Assembly (NCBI GenBank): GCA_018401875.1
Contig: JAGYJZ010000013.1
Location: forward strand, 1-64,000
Origin: Salibacteraceae bacterium
GTDB taxonomy: Bacteria > Bacteroidota > Bacteroidia > Flavobacteriales_G > Salibacteraceae
Length of the DNA: 64,000 bases
Direction: 5' to 3'
Part shown: in pieces, positions 7,415-17,095 of the stretch
Position numbering within the stretch: position 1 is the first letter of the stretch
Layout: every line of letters begins with the position of its first letter
The notes under the pieces: generated by a model
What the model saw: only the letters and a program-made list of their open reading frames with translations
What the model was told of the DNA's origin: nothing
The model's database searches: none
Program-made: the position numbers and the translations under genes

Positions 7415-9835
7415 ATGCGCATCATAAAGGGCGTAGCCATTCTTTTCGCTGTCATCGGGGTTGTAGTTGCGGGAAGTTTCTTAGGACTGTATTCGCTGCA
7501 CGCGCCTGACACGGCTGAGGAAGCTGAATTCCTGGGACTAAACAGCGCCTCAACGGTGCATTTTGATGAATTCGGAATACCACACATCTATGCCGACAAC
7601 AATGAAGACGCATGGCGTATTTTGGGTTATGTGCACGCCCGCGATCGGCTGTTTCAAATGGATGTGCTGCGCAGGGTTGGCGCAGGAAGATTGGCCGAAT
7701 TGTTTGGTGATGACGTTGTGCCTATTGACCGACTATTCAGAACGATGGGCACAGCCGAAATTGCCCGCGAATCCTACGAAGCATTCATGCAAAACCCTAC
7801 CGAAGACTGGCAGCTGTGGGCACAAGCTTACGTTGATGGCATCAACCAATTCAGAGAAAACAACGCGCATCCGATCGAATACACCATCCTCAACCTCGAG
7901 CCCGAGCCGTTTAAAGCAGTAGACATGTATCACGTGGCGGCATACATGAGTTTTAGCTTTGCCATGGCGCTGAAAACGGATCCGCTGGTCGATAAAATCA
8001 AACACCAATTGGGCGATGATTACCTCGCCAGCTTAAGCGTGCATTCAGAAGACTGGCACCCGAAAATGCCGACCACAAATGCCGACTCTGCCCTCACAAC
8101 ACAAACAGACCGAGCTTCCATCGCGGCCAGTGTGCACGAAGTACTGAACAGCCTTCCGTTGCCCTTGTTTGAAGGTTCAAACAGCTGGGTGATCTCCCCA
8201 AAAAAATCAAAGTCGGGCAAGGTGCTTTTCGCCAACGACACCCACATCAATTACGCACAGCCGGCAGTGTGGTATGAAGCCCACATCGAAACGCCCACGA
8301 TGCGCTTGTACGGCAATTTTTTGGCCGGCTTCCCCTACCCGCTTATCGGCCACACGGCTGACCGCGCATGGGGATTAACCATGTTTGAAAACGATGACAT
8401 GGACTTGTTTAAAGAACGCATCATCGAGCAGCAATTTCTCCACAAAGACAGCCTCAAGCCGCTCGTGTCGAGGCAAGAACAGGTGTTGAGCAGCTCGGGC
8501 AAAGCGCTTGAGTTCTCAGTAAACTCTACGGTTCACGGCCCGATCATCAATGCCATTTTGGGCGATAGTACACTGACCGATTCCATTTCGTGCTTTTGGA
8601 CGTTGACCAAATTCCCCATCAAGTTTCTTCAGGTAACACACCAGTTTTGCACCGCTCAATCGATGGCTGATTTTAAACGCCTCTTACCAGAAATTGCTGC
8701 GCCCGGATTGAATGTGATGTATGGCGATGCCGAAGGAAACTATGCGTGGTGGGCAACGGCAAAACTGCTTCATCGGCCTGCACATGTCAATCCGAAGGTC
8801 ATCTTAGACGGCAGTTCGGGCAATGATGATCCGCTGGGCTATTATCCTTTTGAAGAAAATCCAAGATCAGTAAATGCTCCTTCAGGATTTGTGCACTCGG
8901 CCAACAACGCACCGCAAACCATCAACGGTCGTGAGGTGTTTGGCTACTATTATGCCGGTCAGCGGTCGTTGAAAATCAGCGAAGAACTGGCCAACGCTGA
9001 TCTGTGGGACGTGGAAATGATGCAGGCCTTGATGCTGAATGACGTATCGCCTTGGTATCCCTCAAACGCGGAGTTGATGACCGAAAACATAGTAACGCAA
9101 TCCGATTTTCAAAAAGATATACTCAGCGCCTTAAACACTTGGGACGGCAGCCACGATTTGGACGAACATGCCTGCATCATTTACTACCAAATGCTTTACC
9201 ACACGCTGAAACTCGCCATGAAAGACGACTTGGGCGAGAAAGACTTTAATGCATTCATCCACACGCTGTTTTACTTGAGGTCGGTTCCTGCGTTCTTAAG
9301 TGCTGAGCACAATCCGTGGTGGGATGTGAAAGGCACCGACCACATTGAAAGCAAAGATGAAATCCTGCAAATGGCATTTGATTCGGCTACCGCGCAATTA
9401 GAAAGCGCTTTAGGCAGCGATGTTTCAATCTGGAAATGGCGCGATGTGCATCAATTGACCCATGAACACCCAATGGGAAAAGTGCCTGTGTTGGGCGACT
9501 TTTTCAATGTCGGTCCAATTGAGATTGCCGGAGGCGAAGAAGTGATCAACAAGCAGAGTTTTTGGATTGACGAAGGCGTGAATTACCGCGTGAAAAGCGG
9601 TCCTGCGATGCGCATTTTGATCGATTTCGCAGACGTTGAAAACAGCCTAAGCGTGCTGCCTACGGGACAAAGCGGCAATCCGTTCAGCGATCATTACGAT
9701 GACCAAGCACTGCTTTTTGCCGAAGGAAAATGGAGGAAGCAGCGCATGAACAAAGGCGATATTGAGGCCAATACTTCGCTCAAAATCCGCTTTACGCCTG
9801 CAAAAGCGCGTGAACCTCAAGCACTTGTTGAATAA
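7415..9835 (+). CDS. penicillin acylase family Ntn-hydrolase
   Basis: Family S45 enzymes hydrolyse amide bonds (beta-lactam side chains, acyl-homoserine lactones or related N-acyl amides) after self-cleavage that exposes an N-terminal serine. Here FEGSNSWVIS contains the expected Ser (codon at 8177-8179), and ADNNEDAWRILGYVHARDRL is the usual N-terminal signature. The protein starts with a hydrophobic anchor (RIIKGVAILFAVIGVVVAG). I chose the ATG at 7415; an in-frame TTG at 7382 would add 11 residues. Length (806 aa) is typical. The 3' end overlaps the convergent coaE by 44 bp. The natural substrate is not evident. Confidence 0.85.
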   Translation: MRIIKGVAILFAVIGVVVAGSFLGLYSLHAPDTAEEAEFLGLNSASTVHFDEFGIPHIYADNNEDAWRILGYVHARDRLFQMDVLRRVGAGRLAELFGDDVVPIDRLFRTMGTAEIARESYEAFMQNPTEDWQLWAQAYVDGINQFRENNAHPIEYTILNLEPEPFKAVDMYHVAAYMSFSFAMALKTDPLVDKIKHQLGDDYLASLSVHSEDWHPKMPTTNADSALTTQTDRASIAASVHEVLNSLPLPLFEGSNSWVISPKKSKSGKVLFANDTHINYAQPAVWYEAHIETPTMRLYGNFLAGFPYPLIGHTADRAWGLTMFENDDMDLFKERIIEQQFLHKDSLKPLVSRQEQVLSSSGKALEFSVNSTVHGPIINAILGDSTLTDSISCFWTLTKFPIKFLQVTHQFCTAQSMADFKRLLPEIAAPGLNVMYGDAEGNYAWWATAKLLHRPAHVNPKVILDGSSGNDDPLGYYPFEENPRSVNAPSGFVHSANNAPQTINGREVFGYYYAGQRSLKISEELANADLWDVEMMQALMLNDVSPWYPSNAELMTENIVTQSDFQKDILSALNTWDGSHDLDEHACIIYYQMLYHTLKLAMKDDLGEKDFNAFIHTLFYLRSVPAFLSAEHNPWWDVKGTDHIESKDEILQMAFDSATAQLESALGSDVSIWKWRDVHQLTHEHPMGKVPVLGDFFNVGPIEIAGGEEVINKQSFWIDEGVNYRVKSGPAMRILIDFADVENSLSVLPTGQSGNPFSDHYDDQALLFAEGKWRKQRMNKGDIEANTSLKIRFTPAKAREPQALVE

Positions 9836-10376
9836 CAGAACGGGCGCCATTGTTGTCGATCACAAAATCACTCTTGGCGGCTTTTTCATCTTGTGGCATT
9901 TGCTGTGCCATGCGCGCTTCTACGTCTGCCCTGCGCGATTGGTCGCGGTTGATTACCCGATGGATTCGAACTTCTGCATCGGCCACCACACAAATCACTT
10001 TGTCGCAATCTGCGTGCGCGCCACTTTCGAACAGAATGGCCGCCTCGCGAATGCAATAAGAATGTGTTTTGGAACTTCTTTCGTACCACACATCAAACGC
10101 CCTGCGCACCGCAGGATGAATAATGGCGTTGAGTGATGCGAGCAATTGCTCATCACCAAACACTTTCTCAGCGATGAGCTTGCGGTTGGCTTTCGAACCG
10201 CTGTAAGCTTCGCTACCCAATAAGGCAATCACTTCTTTTCGCGCTTCTGCATCCGTGTCTAACACTGTTCTGCCTGCCGCATCCGCATAAAACACGGGAA
10301 CACCCAAAACCTCAAACACTTGCGCCACGGTTGATTTACCGCTGCCGATCCCGCCTGTAAGTCCGATTATTTTCAT
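9792..10376 (-). CDS. coaE: dephospho-CoA kinase
   Basis: Last step of coenzyme A synthesis: ATP phosphorylates the 3'-hydroxyl of dephospho-CoA. 194 residues with P-loop GGIGSGKS at 8-15 and the family's early DAAGR segment. The start at 10376 begins MKIIGLTGG, the usual N-terminus; upstream codons in frame belong to ybbR. The ATG overlaps the ybbR stop by one base (TGATG), so the two are coupled. The 3' end overlaps the convergent acylase gene. Confidence 0.93.
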   Translation of the reverse strand: MKIIGLTGGIGSGKSTVAQVFEVLGVPVFYADAAGRTVLDTDAEARKEVIALLGSEAYSGSKANRKLIAEKVFGDEQLLASLNAIIHPAVRRAFDVWYERSSKTHSYCIREAAILFESGAHADCDKVICVVADAEVRIHRVINRDQSRRADVEARMAQQMPQDEKAAKSDFVIDNNGARSVIQQVLEVHALLQA

Positions 10377-11374
10377 CAGTCGATGCGGGTTAGAACGATT
10401 TCTACTTGACTTGGTTTGATGGACACGTTTTGTGCGATCGGATTCCACGATTCCAATTTTACGGGAAGCACCATGTAGCCCTCTTCCAGCTGGTCGTAAT
10501 CAATTACAATATCAAAGTCAGATTCAAATACCTCATCAAATTTGCTCAGTGGAATTTGGGCAATCACCTCGATGCTGTTTGGAAAGGTGAGCATTTGCAG
10601 CGAGTCGGGCACGTTCAGTAATGTTGGTGCGATCATAAAACGTTTCTCTGTGAGCTTGTCGATATGCACAATCACGGTTACACTATCGAAACTCGTTTCA
10701 GCATCTTCACCGATGCGTTTTCTTGAAATCCCTGACTTGAATCGCCTGGTATCATTCAGCTCACCGAGTTCTCTAAATTCTGTTTCGAGCGCTGAAAGTG
10801 TGTCTAAGATAGACAAGGCGCCAAACACTTCCAATTCGCTCGGGATCACCTCGATCGAGTCCAGTAGAATGTAGCCTTGCGCGATGGAATAGCCCACTTT
10901 TGGTTTGAGCTCAATGATGCGGGAAACTTTTAAATCGAAGACAAAGAAAATGCTGTCGCTCAGCACGCGGTTGATGGCGAGCGCGCCATTGAGCCGGTCT
11001 TGCAGGTCTTTGATCAATGCCGACTGGTCTAAGTAACCCCGTTGAAACCCGCCCAGCACGTTGATTTTAAGATTGTCGAGGTTCACCACTAAGGTGTCGT
11101 CTGTCAGTCGTTTATCAAATTGAAGCAGGTCATACCCGGAGCCGCTCACGTTCACTGCAAAGCGATTGGGCACTGAATTGAGCAAGGTTTTGTTTTCAGG
11201 GAAATTGATGTATTTGACCGGCACCAGTAAGGTTGAACTGTAGGATTTACCCAACGAAATAAACACCCAACTCAACGATGCCAAAACGAGACAGACGATG
11301 AAAATTAACAGTTTTCTTCGGTCTTGAAATATATCGCGGACACTAAAAAATGATTCTCTTGGCATAAGGGTCAA
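10376..11374 (-). CDS. YbbR-like domain protein
   Basis: 332 residues. After a short cytoplasmic segment comes one membrane helix (LLIFIVCLVLASLSWVFISL), then an extracytoplasmic part with repeated YbbR-like domains (YINFPENKTLLNSVPNRFAV and similar). In Firmicutes YbbR/CdaR regulates the diadenylate cyclase; in Bacteroidota the gene commonly stands next to coaE and yajC as here, without known function. Start could be 11374 or the next ATG at 11365. Confidence 0.8.
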   Translation of the reverse strand: MTLMPRESFFSVRDIFQDRRKLLIFIVCLVLASLSWVFISLGKSYSSTLLVPVKYINFPENKTLLNSVPNRFAVNVSGSGYDLLQFDKRLTDDTLVVNLDNLKINVLGGFQRGYLDQSALIKDLQDRLNGALAINRVLSDSIFFVFDLKVSRIIELKPKVGYSIAQGYILLDSIEVIPSELEVFGALSILDTLSALETEFRELGELNDTRRFKSGISRKRIGEDAETSFDSVTVIVHIDKLTEKRFMIAPTLLNVPDSLQMLTFPNSIEVIAQIPLSKFDEVFESDFDIVIDYDQLEEGYMVLPVKLESWNPIAQNVSIKPSQVEIVLTRID

Positions 11375-11732
11375 ACCTACATTAAAACATGGTAAGGAGC
11401 GACAAAAATAAGCCCTGTGGGATATTCGGGATTCATCATTGATGACTAGAAGCTGTCAGATATCAGATATCAGCCATCAGTTGTCAGTTAACTATGAACC
11501 GCTTAACCATGAACTCTCCAGCTGTCAGTTCGAGTGGCGCGCCTTAGCGCGGTGTATCGAGAACCAAGACAGCTAGATCAAACATCCTGCAATGTCTTGT
11601 CCTTCTCGATACGTACGCCAACTGGCGGACACTTGAAGTGACAGACATTGGGCAAACCACAAACCACTGAACCTTGAACCTTGAACTAAAAATCGCGCTG
11701 GCTGAGCGGAGTCGAAGCCAAGCGCGGAAAAC
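11375..11732. other. intergenic region with inverted repeat
   Basis: No gene seen. GTATCGAGAA at 11553-11562 and TTCTCGATAC at 11603-11612 form a perfect 10-bp inverted repeat. Short direct repeats (CAGATAT, TTGAACC) are also present. Such sequence is typical of dispersed intergenic repeats. Confidence 0.4.
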
Positions 11733-11767
11733 AAAAAAGCCCTCCTCAATCGATTGAAAAGGGCTTT
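11733..11767 (-). terminator. rho-independent terminator after yajC
   Basis: On the minus strand AAAGCCCT and AGGGCTTT form a stem (11736-11743 with 11760-11767), followed by a run of six T. It lies 20 bp after the yajC stop and ends the leucine dehydrogenase-nusB-DUF1573-yajC run. Confidence 0.8.
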
Positions 11768-11786
11768 CCATAAAATTCGTCTTGCA

Positions 11787-12116
11787 TCAATTCTTCTGCG
11801 CCAATTCGCTGTCGCCTTTGCCTTGGCTAAGCTCAGGACTCACAGCCGACTTTGTCACTTTCACTTCAACGCCATTGGCAATTTGAAGCATGACGTATAC
11901 GTCTTTCACTTCGGTGATTCTTCCGTGAATTCCACCAATCGTGATTACTTTATCGCCTTTTGAAAGTGCTTCGCGAAACTGCTTCGCTTCTTTGGCTTTC
12001 TTCGTTTGTGGTCTGATCATGAAGAAGTAAAACACAATAACGATCAGAATCAAGGGCAAAAAGCTCATGATTCCACCTTCTCCACCACCAAACTGTAATA
12101 AAATTGTATGTAACAT
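11787..12116 (-). CDS. yajC: preprotein translocase accessory subunit YajC
   Basis: 109 residues: one membrane helix (about 17-34, FLPLILIVIVFYFFMIRP) and a cytoplasmic domain with the family signature GDKVITIGGIHGRI. YajC associates with SecDF and the SecYEG translocon. It is 9 bp downstream of the DUF1573 gene, in an arrangement common in Bacteroidota. Confidence 0.93.
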   Translation of the reverse strand: MLHTILLQFGGGEGGIMSFLPLILIVIVFYFFMIRPQTKKAKEAKQFREALSKGDKVITIGGIHGRITEVKDVYVMLQIANGVEVKVTKSAVSPELSQGKGDSELAQKN

Positions 12117-12125
12117 AGTTGTCTA

Positions 12126-12593
12126 TTATTCTGTTTCTTCAGCTGGCTCGCTCGCAGTTTCAGGAGAAATCACCTCTCCTTTTAATGTCACAGCCGTTGT
12201 TGAAGGCTCTGTATTGGCTACGATAGAAACGCGCTTGTTCTGCATTCCTTTCTTGCCTTCGCTGTTAAAAACAACACTGATTTTTCCTTCTTCTCCAGGA
12301 GCAATAGGCTCTTTTGGCCACTCAGGCACGGTGCATCCACAGCTTCCTTTTGCTGATACAATCACCAAGTCGGCATCACCTGTATTGGTGAAACTAAAAA
12401 CGTGGGTTACTTTTTCACCTTCCGTAATGGTTCCGAAATCAAACACTTCTTCAGCGTAGGCAATCGTTGAGGTTGATTCTACATTTTCTGTTGTTATTTC
12501 TTGCTGCGATTGATCTGTCGACTGCTCGCCACCTCCACATGCAGTTAGCATCATGCTTACTGCGACTACTGAACTTAGGAATACTCTTTTCAT
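12126..12593 (-). CDS. DUF1573 lipoprotein
   Basis: 155 residues from the ATG at 12593 (chosen because a lipoprotein signal peptide, MLTAC, begins there). The mature part holds one DUF1573 domain: FDFGTITEGEKVTHVFSF, then SCGCTVPEWP, an immunoglobulin-like fold with a conserved CxC pair. Function is unknown, though such proteins are abundant in Bacteroidota envelopes. A Glu-rich tail ends the protein. Confidence 0.85.
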   Translation of the reverse strand: MKRVFLSSVVAVSMMLTACGGGEQSTDQSQQEITTENVESTSTIAYAEEVFDFGTITEGEKVTHVFSFTNTGDADLVIVSAKGSCGCTVPEWPKEPIAPGEEGKISVVFNSEGKKGMQNKRVSIVANTEPSTTAVTLKGEVISPETASEPAEETE

Positions 12594-12674
12594 TTCTTGT
12601 TTTTTGATTTTGATGGACAAAAATAGGGTCATGCACGACTAATTATCTCTAACCTTTTGGTTTTAGTTAACAAA

Positions 12675-13646
12675 TCATTCGTTTAATCCTCTTCCGCGCT
12701 TGTTAATTCGTTTTTCTGATTTAAAATCGATCACCAATTTATCGAGCACTCCGTTGATAAATACCTTGCTTTTTGGCGTGCTGTACACTTTCGCCAATTC
12801 AATGTACTCGTTGAGCGTCACCTTCACCGGAATGGTGGAAAAATGTTCCAATTCTGTCAGCGCCATGGTCATCAACTGCAAATCCAAAAACGCGATGCGT
12901 TCGGTTTCCCAGTTATCAGCTTTTGAAGCGATGATCTTTCCGTATTCATCGGCAAATTGAATGCTTTTTCTAAACAGTTCTTTCGCAAACAATTGATCTT
13001 CTTCCTTATTCTTATACAAGTCGGCCAAAATGGTGGTATTGGTCGCGTCAAAATCAGGCAGCACCTGAAGTGTTTTTATGACGGTGATGGCCGCCATCGG
13101 AAGGTCGTCTTGCCAATAAATATCCTTTTCTTCCAAGGCCGAGTGAATGATATCGTTCATCACCAAATGGTCGCGAAACAGTGTAATGATCAGTTCTTTG
13201 TCGATCTCCAAATCATTATCCTCGCGGATCATATACAAACGATAGGCTTCGTCTTCTTTGAAGCTCTTAAAAATCCTGCGCACGTCATCGTGTTCTTCAT
13301 CCCAAGTGATCTTGGCGCGTTCGAGCAAAGTTTTCAGCTGTGCGTTGTCCTTTAAAATCTTAAATACACGATTTTCAATGAACCGCAGGTTTGGATTCAG
13401 GTCTTCGCTCGATGGTAAATTCTTTTTGCGATTGGTAGCGGTGATTTCATCGGCTGCCACCCCAACCTGCATAATCAGTTTGATCAGATACAAATAGAGC
13501 GTATACAAGCTGTTGATGCTCTCAAAAATCTCGCGTTCAAACTTCAGTGGATCGGCATTTTCGGTGCGGTGATACGCGTAAAGTCCCTGAAAAATCTTAA
13601 TCCTTAAATACCTTCTATTGACTAATGCGGGTCTTGCTTTGTTCAT
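12675..13646 (-). CDS. nusB: transcription antitermination factor NusB (long form)
   Basis: 323 residues, twice the length of E. coli NusB, as is usual in Bacteroidota. The N-terminus (NRRYLRIKIFQGLYAYHR) and the C-terminal helical NusB fold (ELEHFSTIPVKVTLNEYIEL, then YSTPKSKVFINGVLDKL) are clear. NusB binds boxA RNA with S10 in rRNA antitermination. Its ATG overlaps the leucine dehydrogenase stop by one base (TAATG). Confidence 0.92.
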   Translation of the reverse strand: MNKARPALVNRRYLRIKIFQGLYAYHRTENADPLKFEREIFESINSLYTLYLYLIKLIMQVGVAADEITATNRKKNLPSSEDLNPNLRFIENRVFKILKDNAQLKTLLERAKITWDEEHDDVRRIFKSFKEDEAYRLYMIREDNDLEIDKELIITLFRDHLVMNDIIHSALEEKDIYWQDDLPMAAITVIKTLQVLPDFDATNTTILADLYKNKEEDQLFAKELFRKSIQFADEYGKIIASKADNWETERIAFLDLQLMTMALTELEHFSTIPVKVTLNEYIELAKVYSTPKSKVFINGVLDKLVIDFKSEKRINKRGRGLNE

Positions 13647-14734
13647 TAAAGGCTTCGGTGTATTTGCGCAATTTTGTTGATTCTGTCTTCAGCCATTTGA
13701 TTGGCGATCTGGTAAGTCGGCTTGCCGTCTTTCTCAGATTTATCGAGCACGGTCATGGTGGTGTCAAAAATCTGTTCGGCTTGGTCCATGGCGCGGTCTC
13801 GGTTGTAGCCTTCCAATTCGCTGTAGCAATTGATCAAGCCACCTGCGTTGATGAGGAAGTCAGGCGCATAGATGATTCCTTTCTCGAGGAGCATTTGTCC
13901 GTGTTGAGCTTCGTTGGCCAATTGATTGTTGGCTGCTCCGGCAATGATTCGGCAGGTCATTCGTGCAATGGAATCGTCATTGATGGTTGCACCCAATGCA
14001 CACGGAGCGTAAATATCAATTTCCTGGGTGAAAACATCACCCGCGTCTATTACTGACACGCTTTGATTGCGGTCAACTACTTTTTTGATGTTGTCGTTAT
14101 AAATGTCGGCAATCATCACGTTGGCACCTTCATTCACGAGGTGATCCACTAAGTAGCAACCCACGTTTCCGGCTCCTTGCACCAAGATTTGTTTTCCACC
14201 AAGGCTTTCATTGCCGTACGCTTTTTTGGCTGCAGCTTTCATGCCCATATACACGCCATAGGCCGTTACTGGTGATGGATCTCCCCCACCGCCAAGCGTT
14301 TCAGGAATTCCTACTACGTGGTCGGTTTCCATGTGGATGTATTCCATGTCTTTGGTGGTCATTCCAACATCTTCAGCGGTGATGTATTTGCCACCCAACG
14401 ACTCTACGAAAAGTCCGAACCTGCGCATCAGCGCTTCGTCCTTTATTTTACGCGAATCGCCAATGATTACGGCTTTTCCACCACCGAGATTTAATCCTGA
14501 AATTGCGGCTTTGTAGGTCATGCCTCGCGACAAGCGCAACACATCCGTCAACGCGTCTGCCTCTGAGGCATATGACCACATGCGGGTGCCACCCAACGCG
14601 GGACCTAACACGGTGTTGTGAATGCCGATGATGGCTTTTAATCCCGTTGCAGGGTCACTGCAAAACAATACTTGTTCGTGACCCATGGTCTCCATTTGCA
14701 CCAGTGGTGGTGATGATTGATTATTCACTTTCAA
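13646..14734 (-). CDS. leucine (Glu/Leu/Phe/Val) dehydrogenase
   Basis: 362 residues. Catalyses NAD-dependent oxidative deamination of branched-chain amino acids. Evidence: GLNLGGGKAVIIGD with the catalytic lysine, TAEDVGMTTKDMEYI, and the NAD-binding VQGAGNVGCYLVDHL. Length and motifs fit leucine dehydrogenase better than glutamate dehydrogenase (about 450 aa). First gene of the minus-strand run leading to nusB and yajC. Confidence 0.9.
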   Translation of the reverse strand: MKVNNQSSPPLVQMETMGHEQVLFCSDPATGLKAIIGIHNTVLGPALGGTRMWSYASEADALTDVLRLSRGMTYKAAISGLNLGGGKAVIIGDSRKIKDEALMRRFGLFVESLGGKYITAEDVGMTTKDMEYIHMETDHVVGIPETLGGGGDPSPVTAYGVYMGMKAAAKKAYGNESLGGKQILVQGAGNVGCYLVDHLVNEGANVMIADIYNDNIKKVVDRNQSVSVIDAGDVFTQEIDIYAPCALGATINDDSIARMTCRIIAGAANNQLANEAQHGQMLLEKGIIYAPDFLINAGGLINCYSELEGYNRDRAMDQAEQIFDTTMTVLDKSEKDGKPTYQIANQMAEDRINKIAQIHRSL

Positions 14735-14779
14735 CTAAATTTAAAAGTACCTGTTCTAAATGTCTGCAATGTGATCGAC

Positions 14780-14787
14780 TACATTTG
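14780..14787 (+). promoter_or_regulatory. TAnnTTTG-type -7 box
   Basis: TACATTTG fits the Bacteroidota -7 consensus TAnnTTTG, 70 bp before the ABC transporter start. A clear -33 element is not visible. Confidence 0.35.
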
Positions 14788-14857
14788 CGCCCTTGAAAGG
14801 CGGGGCAAATGTAAGTTTATTCATAGAGCGTACAAGCAAAGATGCCAATCAAAAACA

Positions 14858-16654
14858 ATGAAAGAATTAGCATACCTAAATAAGCATTTTGGCAACTACA
14901 AAACCCACTTAATTGGGGGAATTGTGTTTGTGGCGATCTCCAATTTATTCGCCATTTTTCCGGCTCAAGTAATCCGTTATGCCATTGATTTTGTGCAGGA
15001 TACTTTGAGTGTTTATCCTGCGTTTAACACACCCGAATTTGCCGATTCGTACAAAGAAATTCTCTCGCAAGCCATTCTGCTGTTTTCTGTTTTGGTGATT
15101 TCACTTTCAGTGCTCAAAGGATTTTTCATGTATCTAATGCGTCAAACCATCATCGTGATGAGCCGGCACATCGAGTTTGACATGAAGAATGAAATTTTCG
15201 ACAAATACCAACGCCTGCACATGGCGTTTTACAAAAGCAACAATACGGGCGACTTGATGAATCGCATCAGTGAAGATGTGAGCCGCGTGCGAATGTATGT
15301 GGGCCCAGCCATCATGTATACCATCAATCTGATCGTGCTGTTTGTAATGGTCATTTTCACGATGTGGAATGTGAATCCGACATTAACCGCCTATGTATTG
15401 ACGCCTCTGCCCATTTTATCGATCTTGATTTATTGGGTAAGCCGCGAAATCAACGTCCGCAGCGAAGCCGTGCAAGCGAAGTTGAGTGACCTTTCTACCT
15501 TTGTGCAGGAGGCTTTTAGCGGAATCAGAGTGATGAAGGCTTACAACAGACTCGATGAAAAAGAACACGAGTTTACGGAGCATTGCAACGACTACAAAAC
15601 AACCAACCTCGGATTGGTGAAAGTGAATGCCCTGTTTATGCCCGCCATGATTTTGCTGATCGGATTGTCAACCATACTCACCATTTACATCGGAGGGCAG
15701 CTGACGATGGAAGGGAAAATTTCTCCCGGCAACATCGCTGAATTTGTGATCTATGTAAACATGCTCACGTGGCCAGTGGCTTCGGTGGGTTGGGTAACAT
15801 CGTTAGTTCAACGTGCCGCAGCAAGTCAGAAAAGAATCAACGAATTTCTAAAGGCTGAAATTGACATTATAAATGAAAATGATGCCGTGTTTGAACCCGA
15901 AGGCCACCTTGAGTTTAAGAATGTTTCGTTCAAGTATCCAGAAAGCGGTGTGCTGGCCGTCAACGATATTTCCTTCGAGGTGAAACCCGGAGAAAGTTTA
16001 GCAATTGTAGGCCATACCGGTTCTGGAAAATCAACTTTGGCCAACCTCATTTGCCGCTTATACGATGCCGATTCGGGCGAAGTATTGGTGGATGGACAAG
16101 ACATTCGAACGATCAACCTCGATGCCTACCGCAGCGCAATAGGCTATGTTCCTCAAGAAGTTTTTCTTTTCTCTGACAGCATAAGCAATAACATTTCATT
16201 CAGTACGTCCATCTCTGATGGCAACGTAGAAGCGATTCAACAAGCAGCCCACAACGCGCAAGTGGCGCGTAACATAGAAGGCTTTCCGAAAGGATACGAC
16301 ACGCGGGTTGGAGAACGCGGCATTACGCTTTCGGGTGGACAAAAGCAACGCATTTCCATCGCCAGGGCGATCATCAAACAACCTAAAATTTTAATTTTTG
16401 ACGATTGTCTTTCAGCGGTAGACACTGAAACAGAGGAAAAAATTCTCGCCAACCTGAAGCCGTTGATGAAAGGCAAAACAACGGTCATCATCAGTCATCG
16501 CGTATCGTCCGTAAGGCACTGCGACAAGATCATCGTTTTGGAGGATGGAGCGGTTTTAGAGCAGGGAAACCACGATGAATTGCTAGAGAAAAAGGGTGTT
16601 TATTTCGAAATAAACGAGCAGCAGCAGCTGGAAACGATGCAATCGTCAGATTAA
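14858..16654 (+). CDS. ABC transporter, fused permease and ATPase (exporter type)
   Basis: 598 residues. The N-terminal half has six hydrophobic helices of an ABC exporter; the C-terminal half has Walker A GHTGSGKST (about 385-393), Q-loop YVPQEVFLF, signature LSGGQKQR (about 491) and Walker B ILIFDDCLS. It should work as a homo- or heterodimer in the inner membrane, exporting lipids, peptides or drugs. I chose the ATG at 14858 (MKELAYLNKHFG); the frame extends upstream but that part is not exporter-like. Substrate unknown. Confidence 0.9.
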   Translation: MKELAYLNKHFGNYKTHLIGGIVFVAISNLFAIFPAQVIRYAIDFVQDTLSVYPAFNTPEFADSYKEILSQAILLFSVLVISLSVLKGFFMYLMRQTIIVMSRHIEFDMKNEIFDKYQRLHMAFYKSNNTGDLMNRISEDVSRVRMYVGPAIMYTINLIVLFVMVIFTMWNVNPTLTAYVLTPLPILSILIYWVSREINVRSEAVQAKLSDLSTFVQEAFSGIRVMKAYNRLDEKEHEFTEHCNDYKTTNLGLVKVNALFMPAMILLIGLSTILTIYIGGQLTMEGKISPGNIAEFVIYVNMLTWPVASVGWVTSLVQRAAASQKRINEFLKAEIDIINENDAVFEPEGHLEFKNVSFKYPESGVLAVNDISFEVKPGESLAIVGHTGSGKSTLANLICRLYDADSGEVLVDGQDIRTINLDAYRSAIGYVPQEVFLFSDSISNNISFSTSISDGNVEAIQQAAHNAQVARNIEGFPKGYDTRVGERGITLSGGQKQRISIARAIIKQPKILIFDDCLSAVDTETEEKILANLKPLMKGKTTVIISHRVSSVRHCDKIIVLEDGAVLEQGNHDELLEKKGVYFEINEQQQLETMQSSD

Positions 16655-16726
16655 ATTTGTTCAATTCATTATTTTTTTAGATTTGTCTTAGTCGGTAGCT
16701 TACAGAGCGTTTAAACTGAATGGGGA

Positions 16727-17080
16727 ATGGAAGAAAATGAAGAAAATGAAAGGAAAAAGATCTACGCAAACGCGGTGAGAGCAGGAAAAAGAACCTACTT
16801 TTTTGATGTGCGATCTACGAAGAACAACGACTACTACCTCACCATCACAGAAAGCAGAAAACGATTCAACGATGACGGCTCTGTGAGCTATCAAAAGCAC
16901 AAATTATTCTTGTACAAGGAAGATTTCGAGAAATTTTCGGATGCGCTGGGCGAGTCGTTTCAAAAGGTGATCGACTTAAACAAAGCGCAGAGTTCAGAAT
17001 TGGAAACAAAACTCAACAATCAATTTACGGATATCAGTTTTGATCAATTGGGCGATGCCTCAAGCAATGGCGAAGCATAG
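16727..17080 (+). CDS. DUF3276 / PUR-alpha-like nucleic-acid-binding protein
   Basis: 117 residues. The pattern IYANAVRAGKRTYFFDVRST, then NDYYLTITESRKRF and YQKHKLFLYKEDFEKFSDAL, is the DUF3276 family, bacterial relatives of PUR-alpha that bind single-stranded DNA or RNA. Found next to this ABC transporter and leucine dehydrogenase in related genomes as far as I recall. Acidic N- and C-terminal tails. Confidence 0.85.
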   Translation: MEENEENERKKIYANAVRAGKRTYFFDVRSTKNNDYYLTITESRKRFNDDGSVSYQKHKLFLYKEDFEKFSDALGESFQKVIDLNKAQSSELETKLNNQFTDISFDQLGDASSNGEA

Positions 17081-17095
17081 TTAAAACCACTTTTC

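Noticed and set aside
9792-9835. 44-bp overlap of convergent penicillin-acylase and coaE genes as something regulatory
   Set aside because: Such 3' overlaps recur in this window (42518/42541, 56891/56894) and look like ordinary compaction.
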